A DNA stretch of 64,000 nt from Diatrype stigma (lineage: Eukaryota > Ascomycota > Sordariomycetes > Xylariales > Diatrypaceae), in assembly GCA_022225965.2 (NCBI GenBank), contig JAKJXP020000012.1, positions 496,001 to 560,000 on the forward strand, written 5' to 3'. This document shows, in pieces, positions 10,981-23,412 of the stretch; position 1 is the first letter of the stretch, and each line of letters begins with the position of its first letter. A program made the position numbers and the translations under genes. A model generated the notes under the pieces. That model ran no database searches, was not told the origin of the DNA, and worked only from the letters and a program-made list of their open reading frames with translations.

Positions 10981-11553
10981 CCTGATATTGACGATATGGT
11001 TCTTCCTCTTTCCTTTTTCCTTTGATTATATATACACAACTCCTTGAGAAGCGAATGACTGGCGCAGTTGATACTGCTGAGGAGGCGAATGGGTTTGAGA
11101 GCTCTGCGCTTGAGAATGGTGTACGGAACAAAGAAAGAAAGAAATAAACAATTACGGCCATGAAATACCAAAACCACACTCCACTACGCTTACGATACCG
11201 GGTACAGAACCCCTGCAAGCGCCTGAAGTCCAGGCATCCTTAGCCAAGCTGCCAAGACACCGGAGACTAAAGCTAAAGTAGGGCTGAAATCAAGACGGGC
11301 CAGGACCCTTAACGCATTTGACTAATCATTTGCCCTTTTTAGTATTTCCGTCCTCTTGATTGCTTTCATATACAGCCCTAGTCTTAACAACTTGAAAGTT
11401 TCTGTTTCAGGCACCAACATTGTCTCGTCGAGCAACTTTCAGGCGAGGCAACAGCTTTCCGACTGTTATCCCAGGAAACTTGGATCCTTCGGCCAAGCTG
11501 GAAAACATGTGTTGGAGGTCGTCCCGATAGACTCCGGTATGAAACTGTTGTGT
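10981..11553. other. intergenic DNA between GH76 promoter and PKS 3' end
   Basis: A pyrimidine/AAAG-rich stretch near 11000-11150 is probably the promoter of the minus-strand GH76 gene. The remainder is the likely 3' flank of the PKS. No further feature was seen. Confidence 0.55.
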
Positions 11554-14500
11554 TCAATCTTTCAGTAGTCCGGCGACTATACCAGCTGAGGTTCTGATCG
11601 CCTCGTAAACCCTCGCTGTATACTCTGGTTTTCCGGAGAGCGCGAATTGAGCGTGCTCATCCTTTACATTGCAGTGAATGTAAATGCCATTCTCACCCGG
11701 GGATAGAAAGCCGGCCTCACCTATGTAGTCAATCTCACCGTGTTGATCACCCTCCGTATCGGCATGGCTGCCAATATCGCTGTCCGACAAGAACCGCATG
11801 AAACCCAGCTTGATCCTCCCACCTGGACCGCCACTACTCGTCGCAGCCCAGGCCTGCGTCTCAAACAAAGCGGGTAGTTGCTGCTGCTGCTGTTGCGCGA
11901 CGCCGCGAAGAGCGTATAGATGACCTACGAACCCGTAGCCGCGGCTTGCGGCCGCTAGAGCCCGTGAGCTTGTTGCTGTTGCGGTTTTCAATAAGGCGCA
12001 TGCCCGCGCCCTTGCGTCATCATTTCCACTGATCGCTGCTGTCGCTGCCGTTTCAACGAAGGCCCGTGTAGCTGGGGACATTGTTTGCACCCAGTCTACT
12101 CGGCCCCGGGCGAAAGCACCAAGGGACACCCTGTCCCAGGCTGGTCGGATGTACCCATCGGCAAGATACAGGGCCAGGTGCACGGTCAGTAGTGCAGTTG
12201 CGTTAGGCGCCAAGCGGAAGAGACGCAGGGTGGAAAGACCGAGGCTGTCGATATTGAGTATCCGGTAATCGAGAGGCCCATACGCTCGGCAGTGGACCGA
12301 GACTTGCTCAGCATGCCGGATGATGGCGGGGCTGGGATTCCAGATGCACTCGTGTACTGGATAAGCGATGGTTGAGTCGGAGGTGGAAGATAGAGAGAAA
12401 GCGGAGGCGTTAGCTGGGTTGCTCGGTTGCTCACTTTGAATAACGCGACAAATGTGAGCGTGTAACATGCGCGCGTCGAGGCCGTCTAGTTTGGTGTGAT
12501 CGTATACCCCCGCTGACAAGCCGTTGGCAGTTACAACGAACTGTAGGCTTTTATCGAGCCACCGGTTAACAAATGGGCGGTCAGCGCCGCCAAGAAGAAA
12601 TTGCGTGTATCGCTCCCCCGGGCTGGCCGGTGATTCATCATCTAGGCACAAAACGAAAGCGGCCGCGTCAATGCAGTCTAGGGTAGTACTGCTTACAGGA
12701 TCGCGTTCGAGTTCTTGGCGAAGCTTTGGCAAAAACCCTTAGTAAGTACAGATCTCGGAGTTATGAGAGGAAAGCGAAGTAGGAGGTATCTTACCGTGGC
12801 CCATGAATCGCGTTTATCTGCGGTTAATGCAGCAAGTGAAGGGCGTGGTTCATTGGACGCCCGGAGAATACCGTCATAAGCAGCGTGGATAGCCGGAAGA
12901 TGTAAGGGTTGGTTGGTACCCGGAAGAGTTAATTTGAACACATGGCCACGGCGTAAAACAATCACCGTATGACTTATAGTATAACGACGCATATGGTCTA
13001 TGCTGAGTCCTGGACAACGCGTAGCATAGAAGAGCCAGCGACTTCCTTCAGTCGTAAGGGTCTTCCCATGAAGCTTGCCTGGGCCGATCTCGCCTTTTTC
13101 TAATTGGCGAGAAAACTCAATGGCAGATTTTGTTAAGATACTAGCACGCAATGCTTGAGTATGTGCCGGCGCATCCACAGGATGGCTGAAAGTGAATGAA
13201 CCAATCTCGGGGAGCGGCTCACGGCGTTCTAGGTAGACCTGGCGATCATAAGCATCGGCGATATCGTTTGGATCGGCCTCTTGGATTTTCTGGTACAGCA
13301 GCGGCCCGGAACCTTCAAGGAACTCTCGTACGGCTTGTGAGGTCACAAGGCAGTCATCAAGAGTATCGATAGCGCTGCGAGAGTGCTCAAACGATTGAAG
13401 TATATCCTCCAGTGGAGGCAAAGGGAGAGGTGGTAGGTCGAGAAGACTATCTTTGGTGCTTAGGCTTGCTGGAGTTGATGATGTTACAGGATTCTCTGGC
13501 AGTCGGTCTGTGATTTCTTCACTGCTTCCTTCGGTGGTGTTGATAGATTCTGCATCTAGGGAAGACATGACGATTCTTGAACGCGAGGCAACCTTCTGGG
13601 AGAGGTCGCGAATCGGCTGGTCTATCATGATCTCAGAGGACTGTAGGGGTGCATCAAACTCCCGGGTGATCCAATTGCGCAGCTCAATTGCGACAAGCGA
13701 GTCTAAGCCGAGGCTTATGATGGAGCCATAGGTCTCATGTACTTGTTCGGGGTCTATAGAAATCAATGTTGCCATCTGGCCAATAATGGACTTAGTAATA
13801 AAATCAACGATGGTAGGATAGTCACCGCTTTCCACAACTTCCCTGAAGGAACAGACACTGGGAATTGAGGTCAACGAATCGCTTGGTGAAAATGAATGTT
13901 CCAAGTGACAGAATAGCGCCGAGTGTACGTTACTGTTGCGAGCAGATGTATGCGAGAGGGAAGCCTCATCGAAGCCAATGACAGCTTGGCGCAGATGCAG
14001 CTGACTGGAAGCAGCTTCGAGCACATAGTCGAAGTATTTGGACAATTCGTGTGAGAGTATCGGTCTCAAGCCAGTTCGCCACAATCCTTGCAGCTTCGTC
14101 TTATCGTTGGACGTGTGAATAGCGTCTTCGATCCAGCCAATATTGAGAGACATGAAACCAAACGGTCGAGAGTGGGCCATTGCATCTTGAACGGCATTGC
14201 CGGCATTGTAGTTCGCTTGTCCACTCGCGCCAGTTATGTTGACCGCAGAAGAAAGCATCAGGAAGAATTTCAGTTCTGGTGACGTGAAGACTTTCTCGAG
14301 GTTCAATGTGCCCTGGGTCTTGGCCAAGGTCACTGGTACGAAGTCGTCGAACGTCATCGTCTCCAAAGTCCGGTCCTATTGCTGTTAGCTTACCCCAGAC
14401 ACGAAAAATCACAAACAGTTTATACCTGGAGGAATGCTGCGGACTGGATAACTCCCCGTATCGACGGGAACTTAAAGTGTTTCAGAGTATTTGCTACACC

Positions 14501-17500
14501 CTGCACACTGTGTTGGGATGTTATATCACACACCAGACAGAGAAGGCGACATCCAGGTCTGACGAGATCGAGCTGAGCCTGGATCGCTTTGTAATCCCCA
14601 GGGTCGACTTCACGTCGCGACAGCGTAACTAGGTGGCTCGCACCACGACGAGCAAGTAGAAACAAGAAACGGCGACCAAGGTCGCCCATACCGCCCGCGA
14701 TTATATAAGTAGCGTTGCCAGTGGCCCAACTGTCATCGACTGGGGATGAGACGACTGCCCGCACCAGCGAGGCTGCCCCTGCTTGGATTACTATCCTACT
14801 AGACGTGCCAAGGTTAAGCTGCCGGAAAGCTTCAGCAACGGAAGCGACGTCGTGAGTGCGTAGATCAAGACCACGGATGGGAATCTGTTGGAGAGCTGCT
14901 GCGGCCCGGGGCAATAGGTTGATCATGCAGCTGGGCTGAGTTCGAAGAACCTCTGTGATGTCACAGAAGTGGATAGTTGCATTTCGCGGAAGCTTCGGTA
15001 ATGGCACAGAAGGGGATGAAGAGTGTAGGATTACGTGTCCAGAGGGCTTTAGGCAAGCCCATGCGGTAACTGGGATAGGTTCTTCTGTAGCGTGAACAAT
15101 GGCATCGAGTTGGAAGAATTTCTGATAGCGCCGACTCGACAGCGAAGGGCGCCCTATGATAATGCTTCTGACATCAATGTCTAGCTGCTTCGAACTCTCG
15201 AGGGCCTCTTGATTATCTGTAGCGGTAACAGCAACGATCACACCGAGCGATCGCGCAACTGCTACAGTTGCTCTGCCAATGTCACTTAGGGCACCGTGAA
15301 CAAGTATTGCTCCTTTTGCCTTTGGTAAATTGGCAAGACACTGGAGAGAGTAAGTAGCCGCTAGACAAGGAAGCAACAGGGCAGCTGCAGTGGAAGGGGT
15401 TAATCCATCTGGTCGCTTGCTAGCATGGAAATATGGAACACGCGGGCGGTTATGGCCGATGACTCCATTCACACAAAGGGCAACTACTTCATCTCCCGCG
15501 ACAAAGTTTTCAATAGCCTTTCCAACACGCGTAACTACTCCAGCATATTCGCCGAGAGCAGGGGTTGTCAAGCTATCTGTCTTGGACAACACGAAAGCCC
15601 GTGTTTGAATCTCAATCGCGTCACTAGCCAATTCTGATACACGATCGTCAACAAAAATGACGCTGCTGTCCAAGGAGGTCTCATCGAAACTTAGCACTAG
15701 GGGTCGCGCAGGATCGACGAATCGACTCATTCGGAGATCTCTGCAATCAACATGCCTCTGGGTACTGACTGCATGGTTAAGCCTATCACTCCGGTGTAAG
15801 CGCGGAATATGGACAGTTGCTTCCTTGCTAACACGATATTCACGTTCGTGGTGAGGCTCAACACTCTTATCGGTAACGTAGCCAAGCCATTGAATGATCA
15901 AACTGAACACTCTTTCGCTTTTGAATACCTCGGAAGCGATATGGGCCGTGGTAAGCCTTAGTTTAGCATTCTCGGCGTGTGCAGTTCGGGCAACACCCGT
16001 AACTTGGTGCATCGCTGGCGGGTCATCCAAGCTGAGCCAAAGAACCTGGTCTGTTCGCTGGAGTAGTGTAATGGCTGCCTCAAAGCAGCCCTGGTCAGAG
16101 AGAATAGGCTGCTGCAAGTCATCGATAACCACGACGCAGGACTCAACGTTGTCGTTGAACTCAATGCTTTGGCTCAAAGTCTCAAGAGAAACTCCAGCTC
16201 CAAACTCGCGCAACCCTCTTTGAATACCAATAACCCAAGGTGGTGTGACTTCGCGCGCGGAGTGCGTGAGGAGTTTTACATATGGCGGCAAATGTAACGG
16301 TTGGGCACCGGCGGCCCGCGCCATGACGACTAAACTGCTGCTGACAGGATCCTGGAATGTCAACTGTACCTCAAGACCTGGATACAAATCTCTGAAACTA
16401 TTCTGCCAGTTCTCTTCCATATGAAGAGATAGAACAAGTATCAACACGCCATTTTTCTTCAAGAGGGCTGGTACATGTATGGGTGATCCAAATTTTGAGC
16501 TTAGGATAACATCGTACGAATGTGGTCTGAAGCCTTGAAACTCGAGGGGAGATTCATAATCTAGAGTGCGGTAGCATACTGGGTGTCCAACTAGATGCTT
16601 CTGGGCATGATCGAATAATTCAGGTGTGTTGTCGACAAAGTCATATGTTGTCATTGTGCCGCCATGGGCACTGACGGCAGCTAGAAATACCGCAGCGAGG
16701 TCTCCACGACCAGCTCCAAGTTCAATGACAGATACTTTCGCAATCTTAAAGCAGATGTAACCAACTAGATCACTTAGGGTTGGTGTTGCTGGAAGGTCAC
16801 TGGCGCGGAGGAAATCCAGATCTGGCTGCCAAGTTAACTCATAGCAGATACCTTCATGATTTCCACTTGTTTGAATTCCAAAGTTGCGGGATTCAAGTCC
16901 TGAGACATTGAGAACCGGGTGACCGTCAGACATGACAGTTATGTCAGCGCGGATGGCCCTAAAGGTTCTTGAAGTGAGCTGCGCCGAGACGTCCAAGGCG
17001 GACCCCGGCCTACTCAGAGCCTCTGAGTTTACGGACAAGAGCATGCCATCGATGTGTACAGGCATGAGAGATCCATTGCCATGATTTCGTGTTATCATCG
17101 GGATTCCTACATGAAAGAGGCTGTCGAAGGTAGCTGGGTGCATTACATGCGGTGCTTGATATTGCGCGGGCATAATAGTGGCGACATCGGGAACTTCGAC
17201 TACTGCTGTTGACGTGATAGCATCGGCTGCTATTTTGAGGGACCGAATGCTTCTGAATGTTGGCCCGTACGCATTGCCATTGGTAGCCATCTCGGTGTAG
17301 ATATCTTCGGGATCTAGACTAGTCCAGTTCGCCTCGTCCTGCCGGCAAATAGGGGCGCCAACCTCCGCTTCCGGCTTCAACCCGTTAGTTGCCATCACCC
17401 CGTTGACAAATCCATTGCAGAATTCGTTCCATTTCCCGTCGGAAAGCGCTGACACTGAGAAAGCGAAGCAGAGAGGGGAAGCATGTTCCTGACGCTTGAG

Positions 17501-20500
17501 GCTTAGCTGAAGTTCGACACGCTGTGGTGATGCTGGAACGACTAATGCTCGGAGAAACGAAATATCGTGGAAATCCAGCAGCTCAAGCACCTGATCAACC
17601 TCCCGTTCGCGTACAAGCTGCATTAACGCTTCCGCGACCATACAAACATAACCTGCCCCTGGGAAAATGACCAAGTTATCGATAACATGATCTGCAAGCC
17701 ACGGCAAAGTACTCAAGCCTACCATATGTCGCCAACGTGGTTCCATAGGCGTCGAGTCTGTGACACGCACACCAAGCAGGTGATGGTAGGGCTCACGACG
17801 TATGCGGTATTCACGGTCGAGGCGTGACTCATGCCAATGCTTGACCGTGTGATCCCATGTGTATGATGGGAGATTCGGCAGCATGACGGGGGCTTTACTT
17901 CCACGGATGAGGGCCGAAATCTCATTGAAGTTCAATTGAACACCAAGCTCGAATAAGCGGCCCGCCATTTTTAGAGCACTTGGGATAGCTCCCATTCCGC
18001 GCTGCAATGCTGATACATACTCGTGTTCGAACTTAGGGACGTTAGGAGCTGCTAAACATTGCCGGACTGGTCCCGCAAGGGCAGAATGAGGTCCAAGTTC
18101 GATCAAGATGGCATGGCCGTGGTTGAGTCTGTGGTGCATCTGTGTAATCGTTTGAACAGCATCAGAGAATCTTACCGGCGAAACGAGATTCTCAACCCAG
18201 TAAGCGTCCGTCAAGTCTGACGACCAGAGCAGGCCAGTGACCGAAGAGACTAACGTTACTTCTCCCCTATCGCTTTCCTGGTGGCCTTCAATTCGGGGGC
18301 CCTTTATCAAATGTAGATCTCGCAGCCGTGCACGGTACTCGTCCGCCACCGCGCGCATGTGATAGCTATGATAGGCCGTGTCGACAAACAACTTACGCGT
18401 ATGGATGCCGTTTCCATAGGTTGCGATGCGACCCTTTACCTCGTCAATGGCGTCGGCATCTCCCGATACAGTAACACTGCTTGGACTATTGACACACGCA
18501 ATTCCTGCCTGGCCCTTTGTCAGATTTTTTAGGAAGGGAGCAACGCCCTCCTCGCCTAGACTGATAGATAGCATCGCACCGCAGGGCAGTCCCCGCCCCT
18601 TAGATGCATCCGCCATAAATCCGCGGTGATAGGCTATGTGAAGCGCTCTGCGGTGCGATAATCGTCCTGCCGCATATGCTGCCGCAATCTCTCCGCTTGA
18701 GTGACCTACTACCGCCCAGGGTCGCACACCCTGGGCACGTAAGAGAGCCACAAGCGCGATTTGAATGGCTGTGGTAGCGGGCTGCGCTAGCTTGGCATTG
18801 TTGATGTCGCTTTCGCCATCTTGGCGGAGAAGCTCAACCACAAGGTCCCAAGGTGCGCCTATCTCGTATAATATGTCTCGTGAGGCAAGGATTGAGTCAT
18901 GGAAAACAGATGAGGGCCCTGCCAATAACAAATCCCGCCCCATGCCAGCCCACTGCGCACCCTGACCGGTGAAGACGAATATAACATTACTTTTAGAGGG
19001 AACAGGTTTGCTAGGTAGATTGTGAATGCGCTGTTGAAGCTCTTCAACCAGGGCAGAATGCCTGTCTGCTGTCCAGCTGACCCGCCAGGGGAGCACTGAG
19101 CGGCCATGGCAGAGAGTATATGAGAGATCCGCCAATGGTGTTTCGGGGTGCCGTTCTGCCCACTCGACGTAAGCTTTAAGCAAAGATTGTAGTGAGGCTT
19201 TGCTGTTCGCCGAGACAACGAAAGGATAGCTACAGGTTGATGAAGCATTTGCTGATCCAGGACATGCCGAGACGCCGCCCGTTCGTGGGCCTCTTTCGAG
19301 AATCACGTGTGCGTTAGTCCCACCATAGCCGAAGCTGTTTATAGAAATACGAGGAATTGTACCCTCGGTGTGCGGCCATGGTAAAAGCTGCGTTGGGATT
19401 TGTATGTTCTTTAGAGGCAACCCGGGCTTTGGTATTGCAAAGCCACCCACGGGAGGGATGACTTCTCGGTCAAGCATCAATGAGGCCTTGAGAAGACTGA
19501 TGAGACCACTGGTACTTTCGGTATGGCCTACACTTCCCTTATTTGAACCAACATAAAGGGGTAGCGCACGACCGGGAACGAACACATCAGCAAGAGCTGC
19601 CAACTCTTCACTGTCTCCGGCAACGGTGCCGGTGCCATGTGCTTCAATGTATGCTATGTCTTTCGGTGTTAGACCAGCACGGGTGTAAGTTTGCCGAATA
19701 AGCTCGGCCTGCGCAGCGCGGCTAGGATAGGTAATACCCTGAGAAGTATGACCATCTTGATTTATGCCGGTATTGACTATTACGGAATAAATAGGATCAT
19801 GGTCTCTGAGGGCAGTCTCCAAACTTTTTATGATCACGACGACGAAACCTTCACCTCGGCCATAACCGTCGCCGCGAGAGTCGAAAGGGTAACATCGACC
19901 CGTATTGCTGACCATATGTTGGCTGCTCATGCCGAAATATTGATCGGGCATTAGTTGCAAGTTGGCAGCAGCAACGACAGCGGCCTCGACTTCGCCGTTG
20001 CGTATGCTCGTGCAAGCGTGGTGTAGCGCTACGAGGCCGCCCGAGCAACCCGTGTCGAGAGTAACAGACGGACCGCGGAGATCAAATGCATGGGAAATGC
20101 GGTTCGCAAGGATAGCGATACCAGTACCTACGCTCTGGTACATGGGCAAATCGAGCACGTCCTTGTACAGATTTCGCTCGTAATCCGTCCCGAAGATCGC
20201 TGCGTAAACAGCGGTATGAGAGGCGCGACATTTTTCGCGCGGCCATCCGGCTTTTTCGAATGCCTCATACACTAGTTCGAGTACTGTAATAAACCAAACC
20301 CATGTCAGCAAGCAACACCTATGTGGCACCAACCATGACCGAGGGCAACTCATGAGACTGGTTCTGGGAGAATTGCCCCAATTGCTTGATCGGGGGCAAA
20401 ATCACCATTGAGGAACCCTCAGAATCTGGTAAAAGTAAATTCGGATATCACTAACAAATGCGTTGTTGGGGGTCCATGGCTGCGGCAACAGCCGGCGATA

Positions 20501-20744
20501 AGTGAAAGAAAGCATGGTCGAAGTCTCGTACATCTCCGTCAATGAAGTGGCCGCCTTGGTGATTGGTCGTGCCGTTAGGGTCGGTAGTGCTGGGATGATG
20601 AAAGGCTGTCTCGTTGAAGCGATCTGATGGGACGGGGGACCAGGCTTCACCTCCGATACTAAGCAACTTCCATAACGATTCAAGGTCGTTCGAGCTTCCT
20701 GGCAGTCTGCATGAGACGCCTACAATGGCAATAGGCTCTATCAT
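11554..20744 (-). CDS. highly reducing polyketide synthase with C-terminal carnitine O-acyltransferase domain
   Basis: Iterative type I PKS of 2965 aa. Exons: 20744-20456, 20283-14426, 14375-12795, 12723-11554. KS: Cys176 in LDTGCSGGLVALHH, His312 in EAHGTGT, His350 in NKGSVGHTES. AT: FVFTGQGAQWAGMG and Ser626 in VVGHSSGEIAAA. DH: His962 in WLADHVIDN, Asp1150 in HPATFDSLF. A methyltransferase-like core begins near 1285 (VIELGAGRGDLA) but is short. ER near 1550-1900; KR from 1955 (IIAGGMGDLG) with Tyr2105 in SGQANYNAGN; ACP Ser2275 in GLDSLVAIEL. From about 2370 comes a carnitine acyltransferase fold (LPPLPLPPLEDILQS, AAFVLCLDDESP) with catalytic His2652 in GVYDHTKLDG. In characterised HR-PKSs of this class the domain releases and recaptures the acyl chain via carnitine or other alcohols. 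The gene faces away from the NRPS-like gene and shares a promoter module with it. The product structure cannot be read from sequence. Confidence 0.95.
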
Positions 20745-21161
20745 TTTCCAGTTGTGAGAAAAGCGAGTTAAGCTCTGATATCGAGATATCTCTCGCTCGT
20801 TGAGACAGATACACTTGGGGCTTCCAATAACAATAGTTCTTATAGGCGAGTAGCACAGGGCATTAGCATAGGAGGCCGTTAGATAGCTCGATAGGGTTTA
20901 AATATTCATGGAGACTGCTCTCAAATCCCTCTCTCTAATGATAGGCACATTTCATTCAGAACTGTATACTGTATCTACTGGATTGGGTTGGTTCAGGTAG
21001 GTTGGTTGGTTGGAAACTGGTGATGTTGCCAAGGAAAGGCTACACAGTCGTTACTTAACCCCATGGTAAATGTCACCTTGGGGCAATATCTAGATACACT
21101 AGTGACCCTAGATTAGCATGAATAAACGTCATGGTGTGTGTATGTATCTATACTGCCGTAT

Positions 21162-21230
21162 CAGATGTTGCCAACATCTTCTGCGGTTAGTAGGCGATGA
21201 GTGAGGTACAGGATCGCGAAACATGTTGGC
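21162..21230 (+). promoter_or_regulatory. promoter module A, about 420 bp upstream of the PKS start
   Basis: This 69-bp segment aligns with 25259-25335 upstream of the NRPS-like gene. Shared blocks in the same order are CAGAT, GCCAACATCTT, TGCGGTT, GTAGG, GATGA, CAGGA, CGCGAAA and TGTTGGC. The outer blocks GCCAACAT and ATGTTGGC form an inverted repeat, and CGG triplets typical of Zn2Cys6 sites lie between. I infer a common binding region for a cluster regulator. Confidence 0.65.
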
Positions 21231-21753
21231 TAGGCCATGCATAGGTATCTATAATGGTGGGATGTGGATCCCCAGATAAGGTATAATAAGGTGAAGGACC
21301 AATGGGAAGCCTGTAGCTAAAGTGGAAGTGAATTCCAGGAATTCCTTCCACCTAATTGTAATTAGATACGGGCTGGGAAGCTTCTGCTTCCCTTCCTTCC
21401 TTTCCTTTATATAATGAACAATTGCAACGGAAACCTTAAGGACTTAATACATCAGCTGGAACAGTGACTATTAGGTAATTGAGGCCCGTTGTAGTACGCA
21501 CAGGGATATATCGTATAATCTTACCCTCTCTCGATGCATATATGCTATATTTACATGTAGTAAGCTTTTGAGCATTTCGCCGGTACAAAACAAGCTGTAT
21601 AGAGAATATCTATGCAGTTATAGAGGTGCATATACTATATGGCGTATGCTACAACAGGGATCATATTTTAAGTGTGCCTAAGGTTGGCATGCCATCTACA
21701 TATCACAATCAGATAATGATCAGAGTGCGTTAACGATGATTGGGTGGTGTGAG

Positions 21754-21804
21754 CACCCCTCCGGGGTGACCAAATGGGTAGCGCCCGCGGCAGTTCCGCT
21801 GCCG
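21754..21804. repeat. two short GC-rich hairpins in AT-rich DNA
   Basis: CACCCC/GGGGTG (3-base loop, 21754-21768) and CGGCAG/CTGCCG (5-base loop, 21788-21804) lie within 50 bp. No RNA gene or terminator fits them; they may be the remnant of an inserted element. Confidence 0.45.
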
Positions 21805-23412
21805 CTCTCGGGCAGAGGTTTAACCAACTTGTTAATGCATTTCACCAAGACCCCTCATTGAGTTGACAAACGTATATCCATCGTAGCCTTGGATTTGTTG
21901 GATGTTGATGCATATCAAGTGGATTGGTGGATGTTGGTTAGGTACATAGGCGTCCATATAATTTATATGCCAAAATATGTACCGAATTCTCAATCAGGCC
22001 AAGGGCTGTATGTATAAAACTACATACATTCTATCGCTACGTAATCACCCTTTACCCCCTTTTCCCTCCAACCTATATGCCGTGCATTAACTTATACCTA
22101 CACGTCATATACTTTTACATAGGAGCACAACAACCAACAATTAGTATCTATTGGTGCATACTGGTATATAACGGAGCTATAGATCAAATAGATGTTTTCC
22201 TTGGCAGTGTACACTGTTGGTGTAAGCCATGGTGGAAGTGGTGGAGTTGGTTAGACCCCTACCGGCGCTTCAGGCTGCTGTCTCCGGCTCAGGGCGGCGC
22301 AGCTGTTGCTTGCCGCCCCCCTCGGCTTTCGGCGGGCGCTCTCTTCGGGATCGCAGCTACTCTAGGGCAGTTACTTACGTAGTAATAAATACGAGGTGGC
22401 GTTTACTTATAACCCTGTATATATCCTTGGTAATATCCGGCTCCCTTTTTTATGCCCCGTTATTCCCGCATCGGTGCCGCTAGAAACGGAAGGCGGGTAA
22501 GCGGCGATGCATTGGTTAGTTTTTCAGTTACTTGTTATCATATAGTTACCATTGTTGTAGACAGCACTGCGGGCGATGGAGCCCGTGGACCTATACACTA
22601 GGTTATTAATAAGTATCTGGATGTAGCTACCCTACGTCCATTATGTATATGGGGGTGTGAGGTTTCATTCGATTTTTGAACATATAGGGTAAACCGATAC
22701 TTGCCTAATTAGTCGGTAGTAGTACGCGACATGATTCATACAGTCACAGTTTTGGGGTAGGCCTGAGTCTTACAATGTAGAATAGACTTTATTATCAGAT
22801 TAATGTAGACCAGTGGCACAGAATCACAGAAGGCTCTCAATCGGTTTATGATACGTTATGGTAATATGCTATGAGAGCGTGGCCCACACCCGATTGGTAC
22901 TCTACGCAGGCATTCATGTTCCCGTGTTGCAAGAGACTTGCAATGGAAGTGGTGTTGTACTCTGTAAAGGAGGATGCAAGGCCAGGTAGCGTGGAAGGTC
23001 AAAAACATGTCAGAGAGGGACCGCGTTGTAACTGCCATATTTTAATATAGCCCGCGTATAAGAAAGACTAGACGGACTACGAAAGTAAAAATGAAGATGA
23101 CAAAAGTCTGCGATGATTACTGAAGAGGGAGGGTTGCCAGAGTGCTTAGATGAAGGCACTTCGATTCAAGACATGTAGACAACCGCTAACAGTGATATTT
23201 ACGTTGACAGACTGCAGCTTGAATAGTTGAAATCAAGCATCAGGGCCAGGCAAAGACTGAACTCACAAGCACAGTTGATTCTATATAAGCCCCTATATAC
23301 TCAATAGACCACGAATATAAATCCCTCATACCTCATTAGGTATTCCCTCTGCTTCCGCGTAAGTATTTCCGAATAACTTCTTACATAGTCTTGCCTTCTA
23401 CGCTTATATACA

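Larger units (their letters stand above)
20745..23412. other. long PKS upstream region, no supported gene
   Basis: 2.7 kb without a credible coding frame. It contains the promoter module at 21162-21230, two short GC-rich hairpins near 21750-21805 and a GC-rich patch at about 22230-22370 inside otherwise AT-rich DNA, possibly remnants of an old element. The 3' end of the minus-strand rhodopsin-like gene lies beyond it. Confidence 0.55.

Noticed and set aside
15390..19954. Several plus-strand frames of 60-110 codons opposite the PKS
   Set aside because: Antisense shadows of a strongly supported coding exon.
22077..22483. Overlapping plus-strand frames in the PKS upstream region
   Set aside because: Two different frames over the same GC-rich patch, no motif and no supported start.
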